From positions 1 to 14,147 of the forward strand of contig CAILKC010000309.1 in assembly GCA_903834675.1 (NCBI GenBank): a DNA stretch of 14,147 nucleotides. The letters are read 5' to 3'. This DNA is from an uncultured Victivallales bacterium (GTDB taxonomy: Bacteria > Verrucomicrobiota > Lentisphaeria > Oligosphaerales > JAFGRS01). Below the pieces are notes generated by a model. That model was not told where the DNA came from. It ran no database searches and saw only the letters and a list, made by a program, of their open reading frames with translations. The position numbers were made by a program, and so were the translations under genes. This document shows, in pieces, positions 6,380-14,147 of the stretch. Every line of letters begins with the position of its first letter. The first letter of the stretch is position 1.

Positions 6380-7663
6380 ATGCAGAACCCCTCAAGTCTC
6401 GAGCGTGAACTCAGACGCACCAACCCCGACTACATCGTTCATGTGCCGGGCAGCCTCGACGGCAGTTCCGGCGACGGCGGCAATGAGCATTTTCTCGTCT
6501 TCGACGGACCTGATGGCTCGCTCATGGCGGTCTGGACCCAGAGCACCTTTGAAGGACAGCCGGACCACCGCATCGTCTTCTCCCGTAGTACCACCGGGGG
6601 ACTCACCTGGTCGCAGCCACGGACGATCGCTGGCCCCGGAAAAGACCTGGACCCGAAAACGGGCAAGGGCATGACGAGCTGGGGTTTTCCCCTCGTTTCA
6701 CGAAGCGGCCGTATCTATGTGCTTTACAACAAGCAGATGGGCCTGGTCGATGTCCTTCACCAATTCACCGGCTTGATGGCAGGAAAACACAGCGATGACA
6801 GGGGTGAGACCTGGTCGGCAGAAGAGATCATTCCGATGCCCAGGAGCGTCTGGGACGATCCTGACCCAGGCATGCCGGCCAACTGGATCGTCTGGCAGAA
6901 GCCGGAACGCCTTTCCGAGGGCAAGTACTACGTCGGGTTCACCCGTTGGCTGTCCACCAAGGTGCGCCACGAACCGCCGCAAGGTCATTATTGGGCCTGG
7001 GAATCGGTGGTCGAATTTATGCGGTTTGAAAATGTGGACGAGAACCCCTCTGTAGGCGATCTGAAGATCCGCTATTTCGCTGAGAACGAAGCGGCCCTGC
7101 GCGTCGCTTTCCCCGCCAACAACGCCATGAGCGTCGCGCAAGAACCCTCCCTGGTGAAGCTTCCGGACGGCCGACTGTTCTGTAGCATGCGCACCTTCAC
7201 CGGCCACCCCTACTACTCGGTTTCGCCCGACGCCGGCCGGTCCTGGTCGACACCTGAAGCGCTCCGCTATCATGACGACAGCGTGCCCATGCTTCATCCG
7301 ATCAGCCCCGTGCCCATCTACGAGGTCGAGGACGGGGTCTACGCGCTCTTCATCCACAATCATAACGGCCATTTCGGTCCGTGGGTCGGCGGCGACGCGC
7401 AGAAACCCGGCGATTCGCTCTGGCACCGGCGCCCTCTCTGGATACTGCGGGGAACCTATCAACCGAGGGCCCGGCAACCCGTGTGGTTCTCGCCGCCGCG
7501 ATTTCTCATGGACAACGACGGGGTGGCGCTGGGCTACGGGAAGGGACGCACCGATCTCGCGTTGTATGCGAGCCTGACCCGGCACCATGGCCAGGCCGTG
7601 TTATGGTACCCAGACCGGAAGTTCTTCTTGTTGGGGAAGAAGCTGGCGCCTTTCCTCGATTAG
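6380..7663 (+). CDS. Sialidase-like beta-propeller protein with Asp-box repeats
   Basis: This 427-residue protein carries three Asp-box motifs (S-x-D-x-G-x-T/S-W or near forms): STTGGLTW (70-77), SDDRGETW (138-145) and SPDAGRSW (282-289). These mark the turns of a six-bladed sialidase/neuraminidase-fold propeller. The segment EPSLVKLPDGRLFCSMRT (255-272) is the usual exo-alpha-sialidase-type EPS/RLF blade. Only some Asp-box proteins cleave sialic acid; many cleave other sugars or none, so the activity is open. There is no signal peptide. The start at 6380 has CAGGA 8 bases upstream; the frame opens at 6224 but the 52 extra residues look like non-coding translation. It follows the PIG-L gene by 180 bases, in which I see no clear element, and precedes the next gene by 46. 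Confidence 0.82.
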   Translation: MQNPSSLERELRRTNPDYIVHVPGSLDGSSGDGGNEHFLVFDGPDGSLMAVWTQSTFEGQPDHRIVFSRSTTGGLTWSQPRTIAGPGKDLDPKTGKGMTSWGFPLVSRSGRIYVLYNKQMGLVDVLHQFTGLMAGKHSDDRGETWSAEEIIPMPRSVWDDPDPGMPANWIVWQKPERLSEGKYYVGFTRWLSTKVRHEPPQGHYWAWESVVEFMRFENVDENPSVGDLKIRYFAENEAALRVAFPANNAMSVAQEPSLVKLPDGRLFCSMRTFTGHPYYSVSPDAGRSWSTPEALRYHDDSVPMLHPISPVPIYEVEDGVYALFIHNHNGHFGPWVGGDAQKPGDSLWHRRPLWILRGTYQPRARQPVWFSPPRFLMDNDGVALGYGKGRTDLALYASLTRHHGQAVLWYPDRKFFLLGKKLAPFLD

Positions 7664-7680
7664 CGCGAACTTGGACACAG

Positions 7681-7694
7681 GGCGACACGTCGCC
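7681..7694. other. Short palindrome between two hydrolase genes
   Basis: GGCGACACGTCGCC has 6-bp arms around two bases and lies in the 46-base gap between the sialidase-like stop codon and the next start. It has no T tract. It may be an mRNA processing or stability hairpin, or chance in GC-rich DNA. Confidence 0.25.
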
Positions 7695-7709
7695 AGCGTG
7701 AGGCAGGTC

Positions 7710-10358
7710 ATGGGCAGATTGCGGGGTCAGGGGTTGGGGCGTGCCACGACCGCATGCCGTGGAAGCTGGACGCTTGTGGCGGCCTGGGGGCTGCTCATGT
7801 TGCGGTTGAGCACCCTGCCCTTGGCTGCCGCCGCGGTCGTCGGCTACCCATACCGTTGCGAATTCCGCGACGCCTATGTTCCCATCGAGGCTGGCGCCGG
7901 GGCGACCGGTGACATCTGTGCCGATTGGGATGACAATTCCAAGTGGTCTAACGCCACCGTGCGCTACCGGGCGGACCACCGCCAGGAGGAGAGGGCCTGT
8001 CAGGAGATCGAGATCCTCGACCCGGGAACCCGTTGCGCCGAAATAAGGTTGCGTTTTCCCGTCTCCGTCAAGAACGGCAAGCACTACACCGCAACTATAT
8101 CTGTACGCTCAGATACAGAGATGCTCATCCTGATCGCCGTCGGCAAGGGGGCGCCACCCTGGACGCGCTATCTGAAGGGTGAGGTTCTCGCCGGTCCTGA
8201 CTGGAACGAGGCGACCCTCTCGGGCCGGTCCGAGGTAGACGATCCCGAGTCGAGAGTCGTCATGCAGTTCCCCAAGGCCGGCAAGGTCTGGATCCGTTCG
8301 TTCAGCCTGGCTGAGAGCGACCAAGCGCCGCCGCCCGCCCCCACCGCCTCGATGCGTGAAGGCAACCTGATACCGAATGGCGATTTCGCCCTCGGCTCCT
8401 ACGGCTGGACCAGCTTCGGCGATCCCGAGCGGAATCCTACCCTCAATCTCCGCGAGACGATGATGCGCTACTCCGTGGATCCACCGGCATGTGGCGTACA
8501 CCTGATCGACGGCAAACCGGTACTGAGCCTGGCCTTGTCGCCAGAAACGTTCTCGCTGCTCTTCTCTCCCATGGTCAATGTCGTGCCTGGTGGCCCCTTC
8601 GAAGCGCGAGTGTCGGCCCGGCGCGTCGGCGGATCGGGTCCCGTGCAGCTCGGACTCTTCGGCCTTGACTGGCAGGGGGCAAGAATCAGTCGGCAAGTCG
8701 GCAGCGAATGGGTCGACGTGTCCTTGCGCGGCCTCTTTCCGCTGCGGGGATTCCTGCAAGTCCGCACGGAGATTCTGGCTTCAGGTAACGGTACGCTTGA
8801 AATCAGAGAGGTCGCGCTGGAGCAAAGAGCCCCGGCGCCAGGCTCGGCGACACCCAAGGCCTTCGGGGTCGTCTCCCAGCGTTCCCTGCCCCTCTATGAA
8901 ACGGGCCTCCCCGTACTGCTTAACCTCCGCTCCGCCAACGCCATGGGCGAAAGGGTCAGCTGGCGTGTCGTCGACAGCGTGGAGAAGGAGGTGCGCTCCG
9001 GAACCTGGGAACTGACCTCGGGCAACGCCGATTTCGCCTTCACCGATCTGCCGGTAGGGTGGTACCAACTGCGCTGGGATGCTCCCTGGGCTGGCACCCA
9101 CGGCCGCGGGCGGCTGAGCCTTGGGGTCGTCCCGGAAGCCAAGCGCCGCGCCGGCAGCGCCTCGCCCTTCGGCATCCACGTCGAAGGCTCGCGACTGGGG
9201 GTGGAGAAGATGCGGCTGCTGGGCGTCCAGTGGCTGCGAACCAACAATCCGCTCTTCACCAAGTGGACTGCCGTCCAACCGCGAAAAGACGTATTTCTCT
9301 TTCCCGACGAGTTTGTCGACCGCTTCTGCGCGGCCGGATTCAGTATTCTCGGGAACCTGGACCGCACCCCTCAATGGGCCTCACCCAATCCGTCAGACGT
9401 CATGATCGGGACGGATTTCATGGACTACAAGCGCGACCTGCCCAACGACTTGGCCGCCTGGCAAGTCTATGTCCGTAACCTGGTTGAACGCTACAAAGGC
9501 AAGATCAATCACTGGGAGATCTGGAATGAACCCGACATCCGCTTTCTGCGCCCACCGCCCGGGATGACGCATGCCGAGGCCTACGCCAAACTGTTGGAGA
9601 CGGCGGCCAAGGCGGCCAAGGCAGTGAATCCGGAGGCGGTCATCGTCGGGGGCCCCGCTTACTTCTTCCATAAGCGCGGCGACTACAAAGAGTGCCAGGA
9701 AGACTTCACCGAGCGCCTGGTGGAAGACGCTGCCTTTGGGCTTCTTGATGTGTTCGGCTTCCATCACTATGTCCATGATCGTCGTCTGCTCGATACCTCC
9801 AGTTTACCCGCGGACCGCCTCGCCTGGATCCGCACCGCAATGGCCAAACACGGGAAAAGCCCGGTGGTCTGGAACACCGAATGGGGATATTCTGATTTCG
9901 GGAACTCCGCCGCTGCCGTCGTCTTCCCCGGCAGCAGTCTCTCCATTGACGATGCGGCCGCCGACTTCGTCTACTGGTCGGTCGCGCAGCTGGCGCTGGG
10001 GATAGAGAAGATCTTCTGGTATGACGGACAGGATAACTTCTACTATGCCCACCACAGCACCAAAGCGTTCTTCGACTACCGCGAACCGCGCCCCATCGCG
10101 GTGGCCTGCGCCATCCTCACCAAGACGCTCGACGGTATGGTCTTCTCGCGAGAAGACCCTCTGCCGGGCGGGCGCGCCGTTCGTTTCACCTCCCCGGGAC
10201 GGGAGGTCGTCGTGGTCTGGGCCTGCAAGGGCGGAACGGTTTCCTACCCCGTTCCGGACGGCACCATGGCTTTTGACCACCTCGGGCGCGGTCTGGCCAC
10301 CGAGAAGGGCACGGCGTCTATCTCGGCTAAGCCGGTCTACATCGTCGTGAAGCCATAG
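7710..10358 (+). CDS. Secreted clan-A glycoside hydrolase, GH39-like, with N-terminal binding modules
   Basis: The 882-residue protein starts with a long basic region and a hydrophobic stretch (about 20-44, WTLVAAWGLLMLRLSTLPLA), read as a signal peptide or lipid-free export signal. About 45-200 and 218-372 look like two beta-sandwich carbohydrate-binding modules; the second begins NLIPNGDFALGSYGW. A further beta domain spans about 385-475. The TIM barrel from about 485 carries HWEIWNEPD, giving the acid/base E607, and VVWNTEWG, giving the nucleophile E724. This is the clan GH-A arrangement seen in GH39 beta-xylosidases and related families. The barrel is followed by a small beta domain to the C-terminus. 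The start at 7710 has GAGG 6 bases upstream; the open frame back to 7587 overlaps the previous gene and is unlikely to be used. The substrate linkage is unknown. Confidence 0.85.
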   Translation: MGRLRGQGLGRATTACRGSWTLVAAWGLLMLRLSTLPLAAAAVVGYPYRCEFRDAYVPIEAGAGATGDICADWDDNSKWSNATVRYRADHRQEERACQEIEILDPGTRCAEIRLRFPVSVKNGKHYTATISVRSDTEMLILIAVGKGAPPWTRYLKGEVLAGPDWNEATLSGRSEVDDPESRVVMQFPKAGKVWIRSFSLAESDQAPPPAPTASMREGNLIPNGDFALGSYGWTSFGDPERNPTLNLRETMMRYSVDPPACGVHLIDGKPVLSLALSPETFSLLFSPMVNVVPGGPFEARVSARRVGGSGPVQLGLFGLDWQGARISRQVGSEWVDVSLRGLFPLRGFLQVRTEILASGNGTLEIREVALEQRAPAPGSATPKAFGVVSQRSLPLYETGLPVLLNLRSANAMGERVSWRVVDSVEKEVRSGTWELTSGNADFAFTDLPVGWYQLRWDAPWAGTHGRGRLSLGVVPEAKRRAGSASPFGIHVEGSRLGVEKMRLLGVQWLRTNNPLFTKWTAVQPRKDVFLFPDEFVDRFCAAGFSILGNLDRTPQWASPNPSDVMIGTDFMDYKRDLPNDLAAWQVYVRNLVERYKGKINHWEIWNEPDIRFLRPPPGMTHAEAYAKLLETAAKAAKAVNPEAVIVGGPAYFFHKRGDYKECQEDFTERLVEDAAFGLLDVFGFHHYVHDRRLLDTSSLPADRLAWIRTAMAKHGKSPVVWNTEWGYSDFGNSAAAVVFPGSSLSIDDAAADFVYWSVAQLALGIEKIFWYDGQDNFYYAHHSTKAFFDYREPRPIAVACAILTKTLDGMVFSREDPLPGGRAVRFTSPGREVVVVWACKGGTVSYPVPDGTMAFDHLGRGLATEKGTASISAKPVYIVVKP

Positions 10359-10391
10359 CCTCTGACGGCTTTGACGGAGAACCCAAGGGGG

Positions 10392-10407
10392 GGGCCGTTT
10401 CCGGCCC
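10392..10407 (+). other. 6-bp GC hairpin in intergenic gap
   Basis: GGGCCG TTTC CGGCCC is a perfect 6-bp stem with a tetraloop, 34 bases past the stop codon of the GH39-like gene and inside a run of eight G residues (10387-10394). No T tract follows, so intrinsic termination would be weak. It could trim or protect the mRNA end between the two secreted-enzyme genes. Confidence 0.3.
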
Positions 10408-10469
10408 AGCGTACGGCGCCATGGCCTCTGCTGACGGGCCCACGTTTCTTCCAGGTTGAGGAGTGACCG

Positions 10470-12803
10470 ATGACTATTCCGAGACGCCTCCGCTGGCTGC
10501 TGACCGGGGGACTGGTGCTGGGGGCAACCTGGGCACAAACCGCCGAATCAGGCCCGCTGACCGCGGCGCTGGCCCGCGGCGAACGAACCTGGGCCGCGGC
10601 GCAGGCTTTGACTCCAGAGTTGACCTCCCGCGAGATCTTTGACTATGTGCTGACGCTCTGCGAAAGCCGCCGTCTGCCGGAACGGGTGCAGCCGCTGCTG
10701 GAGACGGCCGCCCGCATGCAGAACCGTGACCGCGGCAGCCGGGGCTATGGGAACTTCCGCTGGCGCTGGCGCGACGGCGATGTCCAGGACGCCAACGCGG
10801 TGGAATTCTGCATGCAGCACGGCGTGCTGCTCCGGCTGCGCCACTGGGAGGCGCTGCCTGCCGCAACCCGGGCTATCCTCGACGACATCTACGCCCTGGC
10901 GGTTGTCGGCTGCCTGCGCCACACCGTGCCGGAAAGCTACACCAACATAGCCCTCATGAACGCCCAGAACCTGGTTCTGCTCGGCGAGGCCCTCGGGCAG
11001 CCCGAAGTCCTGGCCGAAGGCAAGAGCCGCCTGGAGCAGATCTGCCTCTACACCGCCGAGGCCGGGATTCACGAGTACGCCAGTCCGACCTACTACGGCG
11101 TCGATCTCGACTGCCTGCTTGTGCTCAAGGCCTGCGCGCGTGACCCGGCCGTCCGCCAACTGACCGAGGTGCTGCTGGAGCTGTTTTGGGAGGACCTCGC
11201 CGCCAACTGGTTCGCCCCCGGCGGCCGACTCGGCGGAACGCATAGCCGCGACTACGACTACCTGCGCGGTCTCGGCTACCTCGACCAGCACCTGCGCTCG
11301 GCGGGGTGGCTGCCCGCCGAGCCCGACAAGCTCACCGTGCTGCAGACCATCGCCGCCTGGACCCCGCCGGCCGAACTCGGCGAACGCAACCGCTCGTACC
11401 CACGCACTGTCCACCAGCGCTGGGGACACGGCGCCATGGAGGCGCGTCTTCTGCAGGTCTTCCCTGACGTGGCCCTGAGTACATCCGGGGCCGCCTACGG
11501 CAACATGGACCTGCCCCTGACCCTCGACTTCGCGGGCGACCGCAGCGCCGTGCGGGGATACTTCATCGCCGACGCTCGCCGCGACCCCTACGGGCAGAAG
11601 AAGATCCCCGCCGGTGGCGGCCACGAGAAGACCGTCCACCTGCAGCCGTTCTGGGTCGGCGCCCAACGCGGCACGGATGCCCTGGGCCTGGCCATCTACC
11701 GCGACCACGACTACCCGGCGCAACCGCCGACCCTGGAGTCGCACTTCGTCCTGCCGAGCGCCGTTGATGGCATCTGGGTGGGAGAGGCGCAAGTTGTCCT
11801 GCAGAACGGACAACCCCAGTGCTGGCCGCTGCCTGACGGGACTGCCGTCGTGGTTCGAAAAGGCACTGCCGCCGCCGGCGTCCGCCTGCCTTGGAGCCGC
11901 GGCCTGGATGGCCAGCCCGCCGTCGCCGCCCTGGTCTACGACGGCAATGAGCACGGGGCCATGCGGGTGACGGTCGGACACCACGACTACTGGGGCGTCG
12001 GCCGTAACGGCGCGGCCGCCGGAGCCGCCGTCTGGGTCTCGGTGGGGTCCGGACTCGCCTCCGACCAACAGTTCCAGGCCTGGCGGAGCGCCTTCGCCGC
12101 GGCCAAAAGTTGGGCCAAGGTCGAGGGCGAGACCATCCGGGTCGGAATCCGGGGCGCTGCCGGCGACCTCGAACTCGCCGCCGCGGCGCCCTACGTGGGC
12201 TGCCTCGAGGCCAAGCCGCCCTGGGGGCCGGAACTGCTCGCCGTCAACGGCGCTGACGTCGGCCAACGCCTGCTCGCCGCACTGCCCTGCGTCCGCGATC
12301 GCCAACAAGCGGTTGCCAAAGCGCCCGTCATCGCGGTCGACGCCAACAAGGGCACGTCCTTCGAAGCCGAGGCGGGCATCCTGCGGGCGCCCATGGTCAG
12401 CGCTGCGGCGGACGATGCCTGCGGCGGAAAATTCGTCTGGGTTCCTGGTCGGCCGGGCGAATCGAGTCCGGTCGGACGGGCCGCCGTCACCTGGCGCCTG
12501 CGGCTCTCCCAGGCCGGGACGTACTACCTCTGGGGCCGCGTCCAGGCGCCCACTCCGGAGGACGATTCATTCATCCTCCGGGTGGCTACTGCCGCCGGCG
12601 CCGAACCCGTCTCGGCAGCGCCTTGGCACCTCGGAACGCACGTTGACTGGGAGTGGGTTCCGGTCACCCTCACCGTCACCGCGGCCCCGACCGCCCTGCC
12701 CCTGCCGGCCGGAGAGGTCGTCATCGAACTGCAAGCCCGCGAGGACGGGGCGCGCCTCGACCGGCTCTTCATCAGCGCCGACCCCGCCGCCGCCCCGCAG
12801 TGA
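10470..12803 (+). CDS. Secreted alpha/alpha-toroid polysaccharide lyase-like protein with C-terminal CBM
   Basis: The 777-residue protein has an N-terminal signal peptide (MTIPRRLRWLLTGGLVLGAT, cleavage near residue 26). About 30-300 is helix-rich and resembles an alpha/alpha toroid such as those of heparinase-, alginate- and chondroitin-lyase-type enzymes, with HEYASPTYYGVD (201-212), GGTHSRDYDY (255-264) and HQRWGH (315-320) as candidate active-site segments. About 330-620 is beta-rich, like the sandwich domains that follow lyase toroids. From about 628 (SFEAEAGILRAP) to the end it looks like a CBM35/CBM6-type module closing with IELQAREDGARLDRLFIS. I do not recognise a named family, so the lyase assignment is by architecture. 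GAGGAG lies 6 bases before the start. It ends 10 bases from the convergent DUF2961 gene. Confidence 0.75.
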   Translation: MTIPRRLRWLLTGGLVLGATWAQTAESGPLTAALARGERTWAAAQALTPELTSREIFDYVLTLCESRRLPERVQPLLETAARMQNRDRGSRGYGNFRWRWRDGDVQDANAVEFCMQHGVLLRLRHWEALPAATRAILDDIYALAVVGCLRHTVPESYTNIALMNAQNLVLLGEALGQPEVLAEGKSRLEQICLYTAEAGIHEYASPTYYGVDLDCLLVLKACARDPAVRQLTEVLLELFWEDLAANWFAPGGRLGGTHSRDYDYLRGLGYLDQHLRSAGWLPAEPDKLTVLQTIAAWTPPAELGERNRSYPRTVHQRWGHGAMEARLLQVFPDVALSTSGAAYGNMDLPLTLDFAGDRSAVRGYFIADARRDPYGQKKIPAGGGHEKTVHLQPFWVGAQRGTDALGLAIYRDHDYPAQPPTLESHFVLPSAVDGIWVGEAQVVLQNGQPQCWPLPDGTAVVVRKGTAAAGVRLPWSRGLDGQPAVAALVYDGNEHGAMRVTVGHHDYWGVGRNGAAAGAAVWVSVGSGLASDQQFQAWRSAFAAAKSWAKVEGETIRVGIRGAAGDLELAAAAPYVGCLEAKPPWGPELLAVNGADVGQRLLAALPCVRDRQQAVAKAPVIAVDANKGTSFEAEAGILRAPMVSAAADDACGGKFVWVPGRPGESSPVGRAAVTWRLRLSQAGTYYLWGRVQAPTPEDDSFILRVATAAGAEPVSAAPWHLGTHVDWEWVPVTLTVTAAPTALPLPAGEVVIELQAREDGARLDRLFISADPAAAPQ

Positions 12804-12813
12804 CCGCCAGACC

Positions 12814-13893
12814 TCAGATCACCTCCAGACCGTCCTTCCCCGGAAGTTGCGGGAAGGGAGCTGTGGGCAGGGTCTGGTACCAGAAGGCGACCGAGGCGAT
12901 GTCGTCCTGCAGGGGCAGGTAGCGCCCGCCATGGCGCCAGCCCAGGGCCTGGATGGTGACCCGGAGGTCCTGCTCGAAGCGGATCGGGTCGGTGAGGTGC
13001 CAACGGTACAGGCCGAAGCGCTGCTGGCTCTGGTAGAGGCCGTCGGGCCGGATCACCTGGTGCAAACCGGCGTAGGGGGTGCTGAAGACCTGGTACTGGT
13101 GCGACTCGCGGTTCTCGAAGTTGTACGAGCCGCAGAAGTAGTCCTCGGTGCCGGTGCCGCAGATAGTGGGGAAGGTGGTATCGCCGTCTAGGAAGAACTT
13201 GATCTCGCCCTCGCCCCACCAGCCGGTGTTGTTGACGCCCCAGGCCATGTAGGTGCCGACGTACTGCCCGCGACCGCGCACCCCGTCCAGGATCGTGTAG
13301 TCCTGCTTGTAGGGCAGTGGGTTGGTGCGCCGGAACTGAGCGTGGAAGTAGGCCGCGTCGGCGGGCACCTCAGTAAGAGTGTAGTTAATCTGATAGTAGA
13401 GCGTCATGGCCTCCGTGGCGAGGTTGGTCAAGGTCATCCGGCAGCGCCGACGGAAAGGCATCTCCCAATAGCAGTTGAAGGCGCTGCCGGGATTGACGCA
13501 GACGGGCAGCGAGGAAAGCTGCGCGAACTTGCCCCAGCCCATGCAGAAGAAGTCGCCCACGGGGCACTCCACGGCAGGCTGTTCCTGGTCATCCCAGTAG
13601 ATGCGCAGGATGCTAAAGCGCCAGTTGCCGGCCGGAGTCAGCCAAATCTGCTGGATGGCGCCGCTGCCTTGAATGTCGGCCATGACAAAGGTCTGACCGG
13701 CCGCGATCGCCACCGACGGCGAGATCTTCCAGCCCTGGCCCAGTTCGCGGGCACAGTTCTTGCCGGTGCCTTCGGTCGCCATGCCGGCTTGGCCCTTGGC
13801 GCCGGTGAAGTTCTCCGGGCTGATGGAGCGTGTCTGCGCGCTCGAGAGCCGACTGAGGTTGCCCAGGTTCATGCCAAGACCGTCGAATGCCAT
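12814..13893 (-). CDS. DUF2961 family protein, GH172-like glycoside hydrolase
   Basis: The 359-residue protein matches the DUF2961 fold, a double jelly roll whose characterised members form GH172 and act on arabinofuranosides or fructofuranose-containing dianhydrides. It begins MAFDGLGMNLGNLSRLSSAQ and includes ENFTGAKGQAGMATEGTG, WWGEGEIKFFLDGD (225-238) and GTGTEDYFCGSYNF (246-259). E228 or E230 and E250 are candidates for the family's two catalytic glutamates; this assignment is inferred. No signal peptide is seen, so a cytoplasmic role is likely. AGGAGG lies 8 bases before the start at 13893, and an AT-rich TATATT box lies further upstream without a clear -35. It converges with the toroid gene, leaving 10 bases between stop codons. 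This length is a single-domain form, usual for the short DUF2961 type. Confidence 0.92.
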   Translation of the reverse strand: MAFDGLGMNLGNLSRLSSAQTRSISPENFTGAKGQAGMATEGTGKNCARELGQGWKISPSVAIAAGQTFVMADIQGSGAIQQIWLTPAGNWRFSILRIYWDDQEQPAVECPVGDFFCMGWGKFAQLSSLPVCVNPGSAFNCYWEMPFRRRCRMTLTNLATEAMTLYYQINYTLTEVPADAAYFHAQFRRTNPLPYKQDYTILDGVRGRGQYVGTYMAWGVNNTGWWGEGEIKFFLDGDTTFPTICGTGTEDYFCGSYNFENRESHQYQVFSTPYAGLHQVIRPDGLYQSQQRFGLYRWHLTDPIRFEQDLRVTIQALGWRHGGRYLPLQDDIASVAFWYQTLPTAPFPQLPGKDGLEVI

Positions 13894-14007
13894 GGTTCCG
13901 TCCTCCTTGGTTCACCGAGTGCCGCGGCTCTGCCAGCGCGGCGTCCACGGCAATATACCCTGCCCTCGCCGCCCCGGCTCGAGGCTTCGGCAGCTGCAAG
14001 AAAACCC

Positions 14008-14147
14008 GACCTGTGCAATAAGAGAGTCCGTCTGAAGCGCTGAAGGCGCGCTGCCATACCAGCCCAGGGCAACGCCCTGGGAATAGAATGGTTATGGGTT
14101 TGAGCCCTGTAGGGGCGAGCCATCTACCCTACCTTCGCACCGAGGTC
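14008..14147 (-). repeat. 140-bp dispersed repeat, right copy (inverted)
   Basis: This is the reverse complement of 76-215 with five substitutions and no gaps by hand alignment. It retains the central CCCAGGGC/GCCCTGGG hairpin and the GACC/GGTC ends. Its outer end coincides exactly with the last base of the window, so it may continue beyond. It lies upstream of the DUF2961 gene and is separated from that start codon by about 114 bases. Confidence 0.85.

Noticed and set aside
10387..10407. Intrinsic terminator after the GH39-like gene
   Set aside because: The hairpin is good but is not followed by a T tract on the plus strand, so it is listed only as a hairpin.
10548..12308. Long minus-strand open frame of 586 codons
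   Set aside because: It is antisense to the toroid gene, which has a ribosome binding site, a signal peptide and domain structure. The antisense product looks like GC-driven low-complexity sequence.
76..14147. Composite transposon bounded by the 140-bp inverted repeats
   Set aside because: No transposase, integrase or recombinase gene lies in the window, and no target duplication can be tested because the right copy ends at the window edge.

Overview
This GC-rich bacterial window reads as a carbohydrate-catabolism neighbourhood. The protein families are a DUF5679-type zinc ribbon, a DUF4091/GH123-like hydrolase, a DUF2961 (GH172) protein, a PIG-L deacetylase, an Asp-box sialidase-like protein and xylose-isomerase-like TIM barrels. 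Together they are the repertoire of environmental or gut polysaccharide degraders such as Armatimonadota, Planctomycetota, Verrucomicrobiota or Lentisphaerota. Armatimonadota is my best guess, but the sequence alone does not settle it. A KpsF-type arabinose-5-phosphate isomerase suggests a diderm that makes Kdo or a related ulosonic acid.

Layout. 1-215: repeat DNA, made of a diverged unit (11-73) placed back to back with a 140-bp unit (76-215). 217-441: a small minus-strand zinc-ribbon gene with its own strong intrinsic terminator. 442-2462: a divergent promoter region, then two plus-strand genes, KpsF-like isomerase and sugar-phosphate isomerase/epimerase. 2459-4930: a large secreted minus-strand DUF4091 hydrolase whose stop codon overlaps that of the preceding gene. 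4931-5356: a 426-bp divergent intergenic region with a candidate promoter, a perfect 7-bp-arm palindrome, and a 180-bp MITE-like element with 16-bp perfect terminal inverted repeats and a 4-bp direct duplication. 5357-12803: four plus-strand genes, PIG-L deacetylase, sialidase-like protein, secreted GH39/clan-A-like hydrolase, and secreted alpha/alpha-toroid protein with a C-terminal carbohydrate-binding module. 12814-13893: a minus-strand DUF2961/GH172 gene. 14008-14147: a second copy of the 140-bp repeat, inverted, 135/140 identical to the first and ending at the window edge.

How the genes may work together (inference). Secreted enzymes (DUF4091, GH39-like, toroid protein) would cut and debranch a polymer outside the cytoplasm. 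Enzymes without signal peptides (PIG-L deacetylase, sialidase-like, GH172) would act on imported oligosaccharides, and the sugar isomerase would feed the products into metabolism. The mix of a GH123-related hydrolase, an N-deacetylase-type fold and a lyase-like toroid hints at an amino-sugar-containing glycan. No substrate can be read from sequence, and no transporter, regulator or transposase gene is visible. No tRNA, rRNA or CRISPR array was seen.
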